DNA of 64,000 nucleotides from Epiperipatus broadwayi (lineage: Eukaryota > Onychophora > Udeonychophora > Euonychophora > Peripatidae). Made by a program: the position numbers and the translations under genes. The DNA lies in contig JAQFVV010000031.1 in assembly GCA_028023455.1 (NCBI GenBank), forward strand, positions 9,844,093 through 9,908,092, written 5' to 3'. Under the pieces are notes generated by a model. The model did not search any database and had not been told where the DNA came from. It was given only the letters and a program-made list of their open reading frames with translations. Positions 11,250 through 22,099 of the stretch are shown in pieces (positions within the stretch are counted from its first letter, which is position 1; each line of letters starts with the position of its first letter).

Positions 11250-11350
11250 TGTACTAGCATTGGAATCCTGATCATGGGATCTTTAAATTCACGAATTCCA
11301 TATTTATAATAATACTTTAACCAACTAGGCTATTTTGTCAAGAGTAGAAT
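11250..11350 (-). repeat. SINE family B, decayed copy
   Basis: On the minus strand CCTAGTTGGTTAAAGTATTA (A-box region) is followed by a degenerate spacer and GATCAGGATTCC in the B-box position. The order and spacing match the copies at 9.0-9.3 kb. Strongly diverged. Confidence 0.45.
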
Positions 11351-12045
11351 GTTATCTTAAATTCAATATTCACAAATTAATGGTTTTAAGTCTTAAGAAA
11401 AGAGGAAAATACTACTCAAAACATTATATTATATATAAACCTTTGTGCTATTAGCTATTACCAATAATGGTATATATTTTGAAAGTTTAAATAAAGTTTG
11501 AATTTTTTTAAATATATTTAACAAGTTTATTCTACATGATGAAAATAGTTTATCAACATAAACTTTCAGACAAATACACACACACATATATATTAAATAA
11601 ACAAATTAAATACTGCCTACTATAACAGAATATTTCAATAGTCCATTGCATAAAAAAGCACTAATAGTCACTGATAGAGAAATAAGTAAAGAAGACATCA
11701 CTCATTACCAGAGCCAGCAATACCTTTTTGGTGCTCTTTATATAAGATTAAAAAATATATACAAATTAATACTTCATCAAATTTTTTATTGATAAATATT
11801 TACAAACAAATTATTTTTTACAGGTTACTGACATTCTTATATTGTATGTAATTAATTGTAAGAAAAAATATTGTTGCAAAATATTGCTTTTGTTGTTACA
11901 AAAGTCAATTAATTCATTAAAATCAAGATTGTTTTTAATGATTAAAAAATGCAAATGGTTTTAGTGTTCAGAAGTTTGTTCTCTTATTCTTCTTTTTCAC
12001 TTTCTTTGCATATCTTCATATAATGTTTACAATGTGAAAAAAAAA
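11351..12045. other. AT-rich DNA, no gene seen
   Basis: Contains a short (CA)n(TA)n run near 11576-11594 and no coding motif. The 5' LTR of the Ty3/Gypsy element may begin anywhere in the last 200 bp of this stretch. Confidence 0.5.
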
Positions 12046-12049
12046 CTTT

Positions 12050-13375
12050 ATAATATTTATATATTTTTTTATTGGTTCATATGGTTACAGGTTTTTAATA
12101 GTTTTAGTATTTATTTTTGTTAATTGGAAGAAAATGTTGAAATCTTATTAAAGTGAAAGAGGAGTGGGGGGATTTGGGTTTGTTTTAGTAGAAAGTGGTA
12201 TACGTATGTATGTGCGGTGTGGATGGACAATTTCAAAAGAAAAAAAAAAAAAAAAAATAATAATAATAATGAGAAGGCGAAACGTATGAATAAATTTGAG
12301 TATCCAAGATGATTATTGTAAAGAGAACAGAAAAAAAAAAGAAAAGAAAAAAAGGGGGAAGAGAGTTGAAAGGTCAGGAATGTTGTTTAGAATATCCGAA
12401 GGTCACAGAAAAGTTCTGCAGCAGTAGCCTAACTAGCCATCTATACCATTAGAAGAGGCAGACTGTTTTTTGCGAGGACAAAGAAGAGGAGTAGAAAAAA
12501 AAAAAAAAGTGACAGAAGTGAGTAGTTTTTTTCTTGGCTCTCGTTGTGCTTTTGGAAAGGAATACGCCATTTTTCTTTTAAAAAAAAAAAAAGGAGAATA
12601 GCTCAAGGCTACGGCGAATATGGGGACAGTGGGGTAAAAGCTTAGCGTGCTGGGTTTTCTGTGCCTTACCGAAGAGACCATGCGGCAGTGAACGGAGAAC
12701 ATCTACCGGAGATCCTTTTAACTTTTCACAAAAGAACTGACCCGACTCGAAAATGGATTACAGCGTGATAAACATACCCGTGCGTCTATTTCAAATTTCA
12801 TATGTTTTAGTCTCTTATTTTAATATCCCCGGGGATCACATCGGACAAAATTACAGGTATTGAACTTAAAATATTTATTTTCTAAATATTACACGTTCTC
12901 TCAAAGTTTTCAAGGAGAATGAGACCAGAGCCAAAGAGAAATTATTTTTCTTACAGAGGCGTTCAAATCCAACTGATTAGATTTTGTCTGTTACACAGTT
13001 GTCTCTTATTCAATTGAAAATCCACACTGTATATAATGTATGGTTTATAGTTTGTAAACAATGTAGGGGGGGATATAGGCAAATATTTTCTAAAAAGGAA
13101 AAGAAGGGAAAAATTATAATAAAAGGTATTCTTTAAAGCTTGTATTACATATATTTTTTATTAACTCATGAAAGATTAGTCAACCTTCAATTGACAGGTG
13201 GGTTGAGTTTCCCTTATTTGAGATGCATGGAGTCCCATTTTAGTTTCCTACGGTTTAGCTGTTACCGCCCTGAGTACTGAGCTGAGGTGTGGCCCTATCA
13301 CAATTGTATTCTGATCTTCCCAGCATAGCTACTTTAGTAAAAAAATAAGTTTGGCGCTTGGAGTCTAAAATAAAA
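12050..13375 (+). mobile_element. 5' LTR of Ty3/Gypsy element (approximate ends)
   Basis: This segment of about 1.3 kb is repeated directly at 17695-19027. Shared blocks in order include TATACGTATGTATGTGC, AATGAGAAGGCG, GTGCTGGGTTTTCTGTGCC, ACATCTACCGGAGAT, GATCACATCGGACAAAAT and TTTGGCGCTTGGAGTCTAAA. The two copies flank gag-pol remnants, so they are read as LTRs. Exact termini are uncertain because the left edges diverge and the right copy is cut by a gap. Differences are dominated by single-base insertions and deletions in homopolymers. Confidence 0.75.
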
Positions 13376-13890
13376 AAAAAAAAACTGACGTCATAATATG
13401 AAACTGGCAGAAAGATTCCACGTAGTTTTCTTACTCAATATATCAAATTAAGATAGGGAGAAGATATGTAAATATCCCGAATGCCAGTACCCACGCTACA
13501 ATGCATGCAATCCCAACTAAGGCTTTTTGAAGAACTAGATGTATGAGGACCAGGCAGAAAAGATAAAAGATTCGATAAGGAAAAGGAGGGGGAGTGGGAG
13601 GATGAAACATTATAGGGGAGACGTAAAGTTTGTTTCGGTTAAAATGTGGTTTAGTGAAAAGACATGAAAAATAGTTTCCGACGTTTGATAAAAAAGAAAT
13701 TAGATGCGCGCATGACGCTTTGGGGGGGAGGAAAACCTGCACGTTGTGATTTTGGAAGCAGTCAAAACAAGGTACTACGCTTGTTTTTTATTAGTATATT
13801 TATATATATATAAATACGTCATGAGAATATAAAAGATAGAGTGTATAGAATAGGAAGATGGGAATGATAAAAATAAAAATATGAGGGGAG
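13376..13890 (+). other. Leader region between 5' LTR and gag
   Basis: Non-coding sequence rich in purines between the LTR and the first gag-like frame. A primer-binding site was not identified with confidence. A TTTGGCGC motif just upstream resembles the start of many primer-binding sites but occurs in both LTR copies. Confidence 0.4.
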
Positions 13891-13900
13891 GAAGGAGGAG

Positions 13901-14400
13901 ATGCCGATAGATGCCTTAGGAGTCTGCAAAAAGTATTTTGAAGGTTATGGAATACCGGAAGAGGTGAAGACGATAGTAGCATCAGAAGAGAAAGATAGCC
14001 ACCTTGAGAATAAGGCTAGGGATTGGTGGAATTCACTGATACACCAGCCACAGACATTTGTGGACTACAAGACAACCCTGGAGAGAGTGTTCTGGAGTGA
14101 AGAGAGACAGGAGGATATTCGGTCGAATAATAAGGGAAAAGTTCCAAGAGAGCGGACCAGAGGAATACGTAGAGTTTTTAGGTGACAGGTAGCCCATACT
14201 CAAGACGTTAAGCATGTGATCTGTCAGAAAACAGATGGTGAAGACAGTATGTAATAACTTACCCATAGAAATAAGAGTGATACTGGAAAGGAGAATTTCT
14301 ATAAAGAAATAGACGAAGTATTGAGCCAAAATGGAAGTGAGTGCGAAAATGAGACAGATACGGGGGGAAGGAAATAGATCAAGGAGAGACATAGGGTTCA
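13901..14400 (+). pseudogene. Gag remnant of Ty3/Gypsy element
   Basis: An ATG at 13901 opens a 94-codon frame containing ARDWWNSL and a following helix-rich segment (VDYKTTLERVFW), typical of the capsid region of Ty3/Gypsy Gag. Near 14120 the frame shifts and the next segment (EEYVEF) continues in another frame, so the gene is broken. No zinc knuckle was seen. It would form the particle shell in an active element. Confidence 0.65.
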
Positions 14401-14479
14401 GTCAACAATCTGAATTCAAAATGTATGAAATCTAGTTTGTTGCCAGAGACAGGTACCAAATTCGCATGCCAAACATGCC

Positions 14480-14810
14480 AAAAATACAGAATATAACTGG
14501 ACAGACGAAAGTGGAAGCACTTATAGATACGGAAATTAAGGTCTCTGTAATAACAGAGGGATTATATTATCAGCTCATCAGAGAACCTTAGACCTTCTAC
14601 CTGTTTTGCCTTTGAAGAAAATGGTACAGGTGGCAATGGCCAACAACAGAAAGGTAAAAGTTGAGCCAAACAGATGTAATGGATGTTGATCAGGAAATGC
14701 AGTTACCCTCTTTCATTTTTAATTATGAAAAATCTGATTTGTGATGTTCTATTGGGAGCTAGTTTTTTGTACAAGTATAAGTGTAAGTTGAACTACGAAA
14801 GCTGAACAAG
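14480..14810 (+). pseudogene. Retropepsin remnant
   Basis: The segment reads ALIDTE near 14515-14534 where an active aspartic protease has DTG, so the catalytic triad is altered. About 200 bp later LLGASFLYKYK occupies the place of the LLG-x-x-FL-x-KY block that ends retropepsins. Frames are interrupted between the two. It lies between Gag and RT, the expected order for Ty3/Gypsy. Confidence 0.6.
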
Positions 14811-15049
14811 CCACATGCAATGGGGAGGTGGTTGAATTCGTGATGGATAGTACAGATGTTTCGATGGGCACTGTGCAAATCTCGATGACAACAAGGATAA
14901 CGTGATAACGGATAAGATAGAACAGGTAAAACTGGCTGGGGGAAAAGGAAGGAAACGCAAGAAGAATGCTGAAAGACTACATCAGGTGTTTTCAGATATA
15001 CCAGGCATAATACCAGGCTTAGGAACAAAGAATTCAGGTAAGCGAAACT

Positions 15050-15900
15050 CAACCATTTAAGGCAAAATCATACCCATTCCCCATCAGTATGAGAACAGGT
15101 GAAAGCACAGATGAATCAAATGTTTAGATAGGGGAATCCCATAAAAGTTCCTTAAGCATATTGCAATCAATGTGAGCCATTGGTAAAAAAAAGATAACTC
15201 AAATGCGGCTGTTACTGCCATGATCAGAGCAATTAAACAAAGTCACAGTTCCAGATTGCAACATACCACCACCCATACAAAAAATTAACTGGAAGATTTA
15301 GCAAACATTTTTTCAACTTGACAAATCTGACAGCGAGTTATTCTGGCAGATAGGTCTGCACCGGAAGATGTAAATACACTGCTTACTTTTATAGATCTGA
15401 CTGTAAATATCATTTAACCGCATGCCATTTGGCCTAATTAACAGTGGAGTAAATTATTATTAAAGTTGTTTAGATAAGGTATTATCTGCTGAAGTAAAAA
15501 AAATAATTACAATGTATGTGGACGATGTATTGTTATGATAGGCTAACATGGAAGAACATGCCAAGGATGTGGAAATGTTTCTAAGGAATGTTGGGATAAA
15601 GGGATTAAAATGAAACCTGAAGAAAAGCATGCTGTTTCAAGAGGAAGTTACATTTTTGAGGTCATCTGCAGCTCAAGTGTTTAGCCGCACCCAGATAAAA
15701 TTTCGGCCATCAAAGATTTTCCTGCACCAAGATCTAAAAGCAGGTGCGATCATGCTTGGGTATGTGTAATTTCTATAACCGCTTTCAGGAACAATTTATA
15801 TGTATCTGAATACGTGGTTAGATTATTATTGAAAAGAGACAAGGTGGGAGTGGGGTGAAGACAAGGTCAGGCCATTGAGAAGGTGAAGCAGGGGTTCATG
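15050..15900 (+). pseudogene. Reverse transcriptase remnant (Ty3/Gypsy)
   Basis: Frame-broken RT sequence. The segment at about 15335-15455 translates in pieces as WQIGL, then CKYHLT, MPFGL and NSG, matching the palm region before the active site. YVDD is encoded at 15515-15526 and is followed by VLL. Several frameshifts and stops prevent a single product. Confidence 0.75.
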
Positions 15901-15929
15901 AAACCACATATTGCTTTTCCTGATTTTGA

Positions 15930-16180
15930 AAAACCTTTAGTGGTACAAACCAGGCAGCAAATTATGATGCAGACTGGAAACTGACAGTATCGCAGAATCC
16001 AAAGAGGATAGTCAGAGCAAAAGTACTATATTTTTGAGTGAATGCCAAGGGCCCCGAGAGACATTACTGTCACTGAAAAGGAAGCTTTGGCTATTTGTTT
16101 GGTCATTTCAAAACTCCGCACATTGTTGTTAGGATCAAAAATAATTGTTATTACGGACCATCAGAAGTTAGGAAGTTTAA
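15930..16180 (+). pseudogene. RNase H remnant
   Basis: At 16072-16170 an open segment reads TEKEALAICL, then LLLGSKIIV and ITDHQKL. This is the conserved RNase H core of Ty3/Gypsy Pol, including the E and D catalytic positions. The preceding block, expected to carry DAS, is mutated. Position directly after RT supports the call. Confidence 0.75.
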
Positions 16181-16589
16181 TACTTACAGTTATCTGACAA
16201 ACAGTCGGTTGGTAAGGGTGGAGCTTCCTACCTTCAAGAATATATAATTATCATGGTAAAACATTGTGTAGGGGTCAGATAACATCGGCACAGTGTTCCA
16301 GTACTTAATCCGAAGATACGTGCCATGAGGTCACCTGAGAGGTTGAGGATTTATACGTGGCAGAGGTCTGATTTGGGGATGAATGATAAAGTAGAGAATG
16401 ACAGCAAAAGTTGTCCAGTGTCAGAGGGATGATGCTCCTCCAGGTAAAATAATCAGGCAACTAGAGGAAAGGAGCCAAAGAATAACAATGAGCCTGGATG
16501 TAGGATACCGATGCTAGACTTAAACCAGGATGTGCTCCAGTACAAAATGGATGGAGGACAGAAAGCTGGAGGCCTATAATACCACAACC

Positions 16590-17690
16590 AATGAGGGGAT
16601 GCAGTGGTGACTCACGTCCACCAACTATCTGGACATTATGGGGTGTGGAAGACAGAGAAAAGTGGCTTAGAAGTGGTTTGTTGGCCAAGCATGCATAGAA
16701 CTATGGTAAAGATAATCAATCAGTGAATACTGCAAAAACTAAACCTGCAAATAAAAATTATGGGGTCCGCAGAGCCGATAATTCAAAAGGAGGCCTCGTG
16801 GGAATGATTACCATAATTGAAAACAAGGCCATTACCCATGTTCAATAAAAGAATATTTGTTGGTGAACATGGTTTATTTAGTAGGATTTGTGTTTGCCCT
16901 TATCCTGAATCAGCTAATGCCCGAAGCACCATCAGTTTTGCTGGAGAAGGGATGTTTGCTACCATAGGAAAACCCCTAAGTATCTCTGGGATCATGGTAC
17001 ACCGCCCTGTCTCGGGAGAGTGGAAAGCATGGGTTCACAAGTCGGGGATCCAACATGTACTGACCTCGGTCTAAGAGATGTCCTCAATCAAACCCATGTA
17101 GGCGTGTGATGCGTGAGTTGGGTCGGTTGTTTAGGACCTATATCCCCACTAATCACAACGGATGGGTTAAGAAGAATTCCAGAAATACTTAGTGTATAAA
17201 TTGGGCGGTTAACGAGTCCACCGGATTTTCCCCCAGCACGACTCCAGATGGAAAACATGCTCCCAGATTGATCAAGACTAAAATACCAGGACCGAGGAAT
17301 TGCAGTCAACATGGAGAGGATCAGAGCGGGCATATCATACACTGTAAAAGGAGTCAAGAAAGAAACAAACACACCCTGGGGAGAGCCGTATCATTTTAAA
17401 GTGGGCGGCTTCTAGTCATAGTAAAGACCCCTCACGTGAGCAGACTGGAAAATTTATTTGTAAAAAATTTTTGTAGTTTATGATGGACCGTACCCTGACC
17501 AGCTGGTGTCAGGGTGATAATGCTTTCATTGATCTGACCAAGAGATGAAGGGATCATACAATCTTACGTTGCTCAAGCCCCGTGCCACTGAACTAGGAAC
17601 GATTCAAATACGTAGGTAATATTTGAGGAAAAACACCAGGAAGAGGAGTATTGTAAGCAGTCGGGTTCAAACCCTATTTACAATGTAGAA
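16590..17690 (+). pseudogene. Integrase remnant and 3' internal region
   Basis: At 16613-16700 the sequence matches the zinc-binding HHCC region of integrase (LSGHYGV, then CWPSM). No DDE core could be read afterwards, and frames are broken. A GGAAGAGGA purine tract near 17640 and TGTAAGC at 17655 may mark the polypurine tract and the start of the 3' LTR. That would place the LTR boundary about 40 bp before the repeat I could align. Confidence 0.55.
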
Positions 17691-17694
17691 AAGC

Positions 17695-19027
17695 GCTTTA
17701 TGTATTATTATGTTTTTGGTAGTTTCATATGTTTGGTTTATTCCGTTTTAGTATTTATTTTGTTAGTATGGAAAGAAAATGTTTAAAATCTTATTAGAGC
17801 AGAAAGAAATTAGGGGGGAATTTGCGTTTTGTTTTATTGAAAGTGATATACGTATGTATGTGCAGTGTGGATGAGACAATTTCAAAAGAAAAAAAAAATA
17901 AATAAAATAATATTAATGAGAAGGCGAGCATTAGCAGATAGAATTTACATTGTCCAAGATGAATTATTCTTCAAGAAAGACAGAAAAAAAAAAGAAAGAA
18001 AAAAAAAAGGAAGGGTTGAAAAAGTCAGAATGTTATTTGTAGAATATCAAGAAGTGCAAAAGTTCTTTTAGCATTTAGCAGCCTAACTGTATCCATACCA
18101 TGTGGTGAGGGAAAAGGGAATGGACTATTTTTCTGAGACAAAGAGGAGTGAAAAAAAAAAAAATGACAGAGTGAGTAGAAAAATTTTTCTTGTCGTTTGT
18201 ACTTTTGGAAAGAATCGCCATTTTCTTTTAAAAAAAAAAAAAAGGAAGAAATAGTAAGGCTACGGCCGAATATGCGGACAGTGAGGTAAAAGCTTAAGCG
18301 TGCTGGGTTTTCTGTGCCTTTTGAAGAGACCATGCGACGCAGTGAAGCGGAGAACATCTACCGGAGATCTAGTAACTTTTACAAAAAGTGATGACCTGAA
18401 AATGGATTATAGCGTGATAAACGCCTCATCCCGTCTATTTCAAATTCATATGTTTTTCGTCTTATTTTAATATGCAGGGATCACATCGGACAAAATTGCA
18501 GGTAATGTGAACTTAAAATATTTATTTTTCTAAATATTACCACGTTCTCGAAGTTTTCAAGGAGAATGAACAAAGGCAAGAAGATATTTTTCTTAAGGCG
18601 GACAAGAATCCAGCTGTTAGATTTTGTCTGTACATGCGTTCGTCTCTTATTCAGGGTTGAAAATCCACACTGTATATATGTATGTTTTCTTAGTTTCTGT
18701 AAACAATACAGGGATATAGACAATATTTTCCACAAAAAGGAAAAGAAGGGAAAAATTATAATAAAAAATTATTATTTTAAAGCTTGTATTACATGTATAT
18801 TTTTTATTCCAACTCATGAAAGATAGTCAACCAATTTGAAGCGTTGGATTGGTTTCCTTATTGAGGAAATCAAGGTCCCAGAAAGTACAGGTTTCTACGG
18901 TTTATTGACCACCACGCCCTGAGTACTGAGCTAGGAATTGTAGCCTATCACAATTTAATATTCTGATCTTCCAGCATAATACTTACAAAAAGTAAGTTTG
19001 GCGCTTGGAGTCTAAAATAAAAAAAAA
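17695..19027 (+). mobile_element. 3' LTR of Ty3/Gypsy element, cut by assembly gap
   Basis: Direct repeat of 12050-13375 (shared blocks listed there). It runs into the N gap immediately after TTTGGCGCTTGGAGTCTAAA and an A run, so the right terminus and any target duplication are lost. Confidence 0.75.
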
Positions 19028-19527
19028 NNNNNNNNNNNNNNNNNNNNNNNNNNNNNNNNNNNNNNNNNNNNNNNNNNNNNNNNNNNNNNNNNNNNNNNNN
19101 NNNNNNNNNNNNNNNNNNNNNNNNNNNNNNNNNNNNNNNNNNNNNNNNNNNNNNNNNNNNNNNNNNNNNNNNNNNNNNNNNNNNNNNNNNNNNNNNNNNN
19201 NNNNNNNNNNNNNNNNNNNNNNNNNNNNNNNNNNNNNNNNNNNNNNNNNNNNNNNNNNNNNNNNNNNNNNNNNNNNNNNNNNNNNNNNNNNNNNNNNNNN
19301 NNNNNNNNNNNNNNNNNNNNNNNNNNNNNNNNNNNNNNNNNNNNNNNNNNNNNNNNNNNNNNNNNNNNNNNNNNNNNNNNNNNNNNNNNNNNNNNNNNNN
19401 NNNNNNNNNNNNNNNNNNNNNNNNNNNNNNNNNNNNNNNNNNNNNNNNNNNNNNNNNNNNNNNNNNNNNNNNNNNNNNNNNNNNNNNNNNNNNNNNNNNN
19501 NNNNNNNNNNNNNNNNNNNNNNNNNNN
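19028..19527. other. Assembly gap of 500 N
   Basis: Exactly 500 unknown bases, a conventional scaffold gap length, so the true distance is unknown. Reading frames spanning it are meaningless. Confidence 1.
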
Positions 19528-19863
19528 GCCTGAGGGCCACATGCAGCCTGCCAAGGTTGCTACGCAGCTCACAAAGACAAATCAGAAAAAATCTGCCTTG
19601 AACAGAGCTTCCTTCCAGTGTGCAACCAGGAGATCTCACCTCACATTTTCCACTAGGATGGTCACGCAGCTTAACACATACACAGAGCAGGCAAAAAGTA
19701 ACGTGGTGCTTTTCCAGTTGATTTAGTTAATTTCACTTTTTGTCTTTGCATTAGCAAAGATATATGCATAGCCTCCAACTTTGGTGAGACTCATAAACCC
19801 TCCAAGAAAAAATGTAAAATCAGTAGTGATGAATGTCTGTGTGTTTAATGAAGAATGGATAAA
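19528..19863 (-). mobile_element. hAT-like nonautonomous element, partial copy
   Basis: This is the inverted equivalent of 21737-22056: both contain GCCTGAGGGCCACATGCAGC-type ends, a GACAATCAGAAAAATCTGCC-like block and AAAGTGAAATTAACTAAATC or its complement. The outer terminus lies in the N gap, and the copy stops at 19863, about 160 bp short of the other terminus, where a MITE begins. No coding capacity. Confidence 0.7.
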
Positions 19864-19864
19864 C

Positions 19865-20017
19865 TTATAACACTTCTTTCATATACACTTCAATGCAAAC
19901 AAATTTTCTTAAAAACTTCTTTATTTTCCTTACAGTTTCGACTGTCCAGCAGTCTTCATCAGAGCTCTAATCTTCTTCTCTGCTTTACTTAAAATGTCTA
20001 TGAAAGAAGTGTTATAA
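19865..20017. mobile_element. 153-bp MITE with 19-bp terminal inverted repeats
   Basis: The termini are TTATAACACTTCTTTCATA and its exact complement. On the minus strand the interior (19935-19962) reads CTGATGA, then a GACTG-x-CAGTC hairpin, then GAAAC, again a hammerhead-like arrangement, but a matching stem I is absent. No obvious target duplication. It abuts the truncated hAT copy. Confidence 0.7.
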
Positions 20018-20040
20018 TATATATATATATGTGTGTGTTC

Positions 20041-20520
20041 AGAATTTCACAAGAAGTTTGAGTGCCAGACCTATGAGCACCAGAACTTGATTCTGGGACC
20101 TTCAGATCCCAAGTCAGACATGTTACAAACTGTGCAGAATAAAAAAATGCATTTGGCTATTGCTCGAGAGTTCATAAAAAGTCTAAGTTCCAGATCTGCA
20201 AGCATCAGAATCAATCCTGGGACCTCCTGATCCCATGTCAGACACTTTATAAACTGCAGAAGATAAAAAATACATATGGCTATTGCTTGAGAGTTCATAA
20301 GAAGTTTGAGTGCCAAAACTGCAAGCACCAGAATCGATCCTGAGACTTCCTGATCCCCAAGTCAGACATTTTACAAACTGCACAGGGTAAAACAATACAT
20401 ATGGCTATTTCTTGGGAGTTAATAAAAAGTTTGAGTGCCAGACCAATGAGCACCAGAATTTGATTCTGGAACTGCCTGATTCCACATCAAAAGCTCTACC
20501 AACTATGCCAAACCTTCTAG
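20041..20520 (-). repeat. Four-unit tandem array of tRNA-like sequences
   Basis: Units start at about 20041, 20169, 20291 and 20417, each about 125 bp. On the minus strand the unit at 20417-20520 has an A box (TGGCATAGTTGGTAGAGCTT, 20491-20510), an anticodon-arm-like part and a B box (near AATCAAATTCTGG). The second and third units have GGATTGATTC and GGATCGATTC as B boxes. Units are joined by GTTTGAGTGCC-type linkers. It may be a polymeric tRNA-derived SINE; no poly-A tail is seen. Confidence 0.65.
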
Positions 20521-20835
20521 GGGTAAATTGCAAGGCAAGATAATTGGTCTTGGCTCGTAGATGACAGTAAATTGATTTGTGCAACATGTTGTTTGGTTTG
20601 GCCAGAATTTGAGAGGGGGTCTTCTTTTATATTATATAGTTTATATTTTTTTATTAGAAAAAAACTACTTCACTGCATTTTTTATTTTGAGTTTCGCATT
20701 GGCTTTTTACCTTGGAAACTCAAAGCCTTATTTTTTTGGTCACTCGTGCAATTGGTTCCCCAAAACTCATTATAAAGGAAGAATATCAGGGGGGAGGGGG
20801 GTAGCTTGTTCCTGCAAATAAAAATTATATGATAA
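20521..20835. other. Unassigned DNA between repeats
   Basis: Contains a G-rich run (GGGGGGAGGGGGG, near 20790) and short open frames with no recognisable protein motif. Confidence 0.5.
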
Positions 20836-21345
20836 ATTGTAACTATAGGTATTAACAAACAATTTAACTTAAATATACATAATAATTTTAAAAATTTCTC
20901 ATGTATAATAAAATATTATAAAGCATAATGTTAGCTGAAAATCAAAGAGAAAATATTTAAATTACCATTCCAAACATGAAGATTTCAACAATGCCCTCTG
21001 TGAATAAATATAAATTCTGAACCTCAAACAGCCAAACTCAAAAAAAGACTCTTTTGAGTTTTATGTTGCAAACAATGTTATATTATTGAAATTCAGACAT
21101 ATCCAGACAAAGGGTGTGAAATTAAATTAGCAACAATTTTGAATTGCTAGTAAACAAATATGTTTAACTTATATATATAAAACAAAGACTACAACCATAG
21201 TCATTTTGGAACATTGATACCTCCCAATATAAATATAAGAAAATACTATAAAGCATAATGCTAGTTAAAAATTAAATAGAAAATATTCAAATCACCCTTC
21301 CAAACATTAAGACATTTCACCAATGCTCTCTGTAAATGAATATAC
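20836..21345 (+). repeat. Dispersed repeat family R, copy 1
   Basis: A block containing TATAAAGCATAATG, CAGCCAAACTCAAAA and AATTGCTAGTAAACAAA is shared with the inverted pair at 41.0-41.7 kb. Within this copy the segment around TATAAAGCATAATG is repeated directly (near 20916 and 21248). No coding sequence; superfamily unknown. Confidence 0.6.
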
Positions 21346-21576
21346 TGTATAATATATGCATGTGCAAACTGCTATGCATGGATTGTGCAAGTGTGTACTT
21401 CACATATGTATTTATGTAATGTAATGCAGTTAAATCTATATAAAAATTTAAAAAAAATATTAAGCTTAAAATTGCCTTTTTTATAATCCATCCAGATATT
21501 GATGATTGAGGATCTTTAGAAAAAAGTTTAGAATGGATTGTTGACTTATTTCTTTCTTTTCATACATTGTATACGG

Positions 21577-22071
21577 CAGGGGTGGGCAATTGTTTTGGCT
21601 TGGGGGGCGCAGAAGTTGGCAGAGGGCTGTATCAGGAGCCACTTTGTGGAAACAAAGGTTAGCAGAAGGCCGCATCTTTTTTTCATGACCCAATAAACAC
21701 AGTTTTATTCCCTGTATTACCAAAGAAATATTTGTTTATCCATTCTTCATTAAACACATGACATTCATCACTGATTTTACATTTTTTTCGGAGGGTTTAT
21801 GGTTTCACTAAAGTTGGAAACATATATATTTGCTAATGCAAAGACAAAAAGTGAAATTAACTAAATCAACTGGAAAAGCACCACACATTGCGTCTGCTCT
21901 GTGTATGTTTATTGATGTGACCATCCTAGTGGAAAATATGAGATGAATCTTCGGTTGCACACTGGAAGGAAATCTCTGTTCAAGGCAGATTTTTCTGATT
22001 GTCTTTGTGGGCTGCATAACAACTCTTAGCAGGCTGCATGTGGCCCTCAGGCCACTATTTTCCCACCCCTG
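21577..22071 (+). mobile_element. hAT-like nonautonomous element with 8-bp target duplication
   Basis: Termini read CAGGGGTGGGCAATTG at the left and, as complement, CAGGGGTGGGAAAATAG at the right, the characteristic end of many hAT elements. Flanks GTATACGG (21569-21576) and GTATAAGG (22072-22079) match at seven of eight positions, as expected for an aged hAT target duplication. The 495-bp interior encodes no transposase. The copy at 19.5 kb is related and inverted. Confidence 0.85.
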
Positions 22072-22099
22072 GTATAAGGTATCATTTGTTGATTTTATG

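Noticed and set aside
12433-12702. Minus-strand frames in the LTRs (12433-12702 and 18025-18357) as a conserved gene
   Set aside because: They correspond to the same LTR positions but rely on homopolymer runs and differ by frame-changing indels, so they are antisense shadows.
18983-19639. Open frames of about 190-218 codons across 18983-19639 on both strands
   Set aside because: They consist almost entirely of the 500-bp N gap and carry no information.
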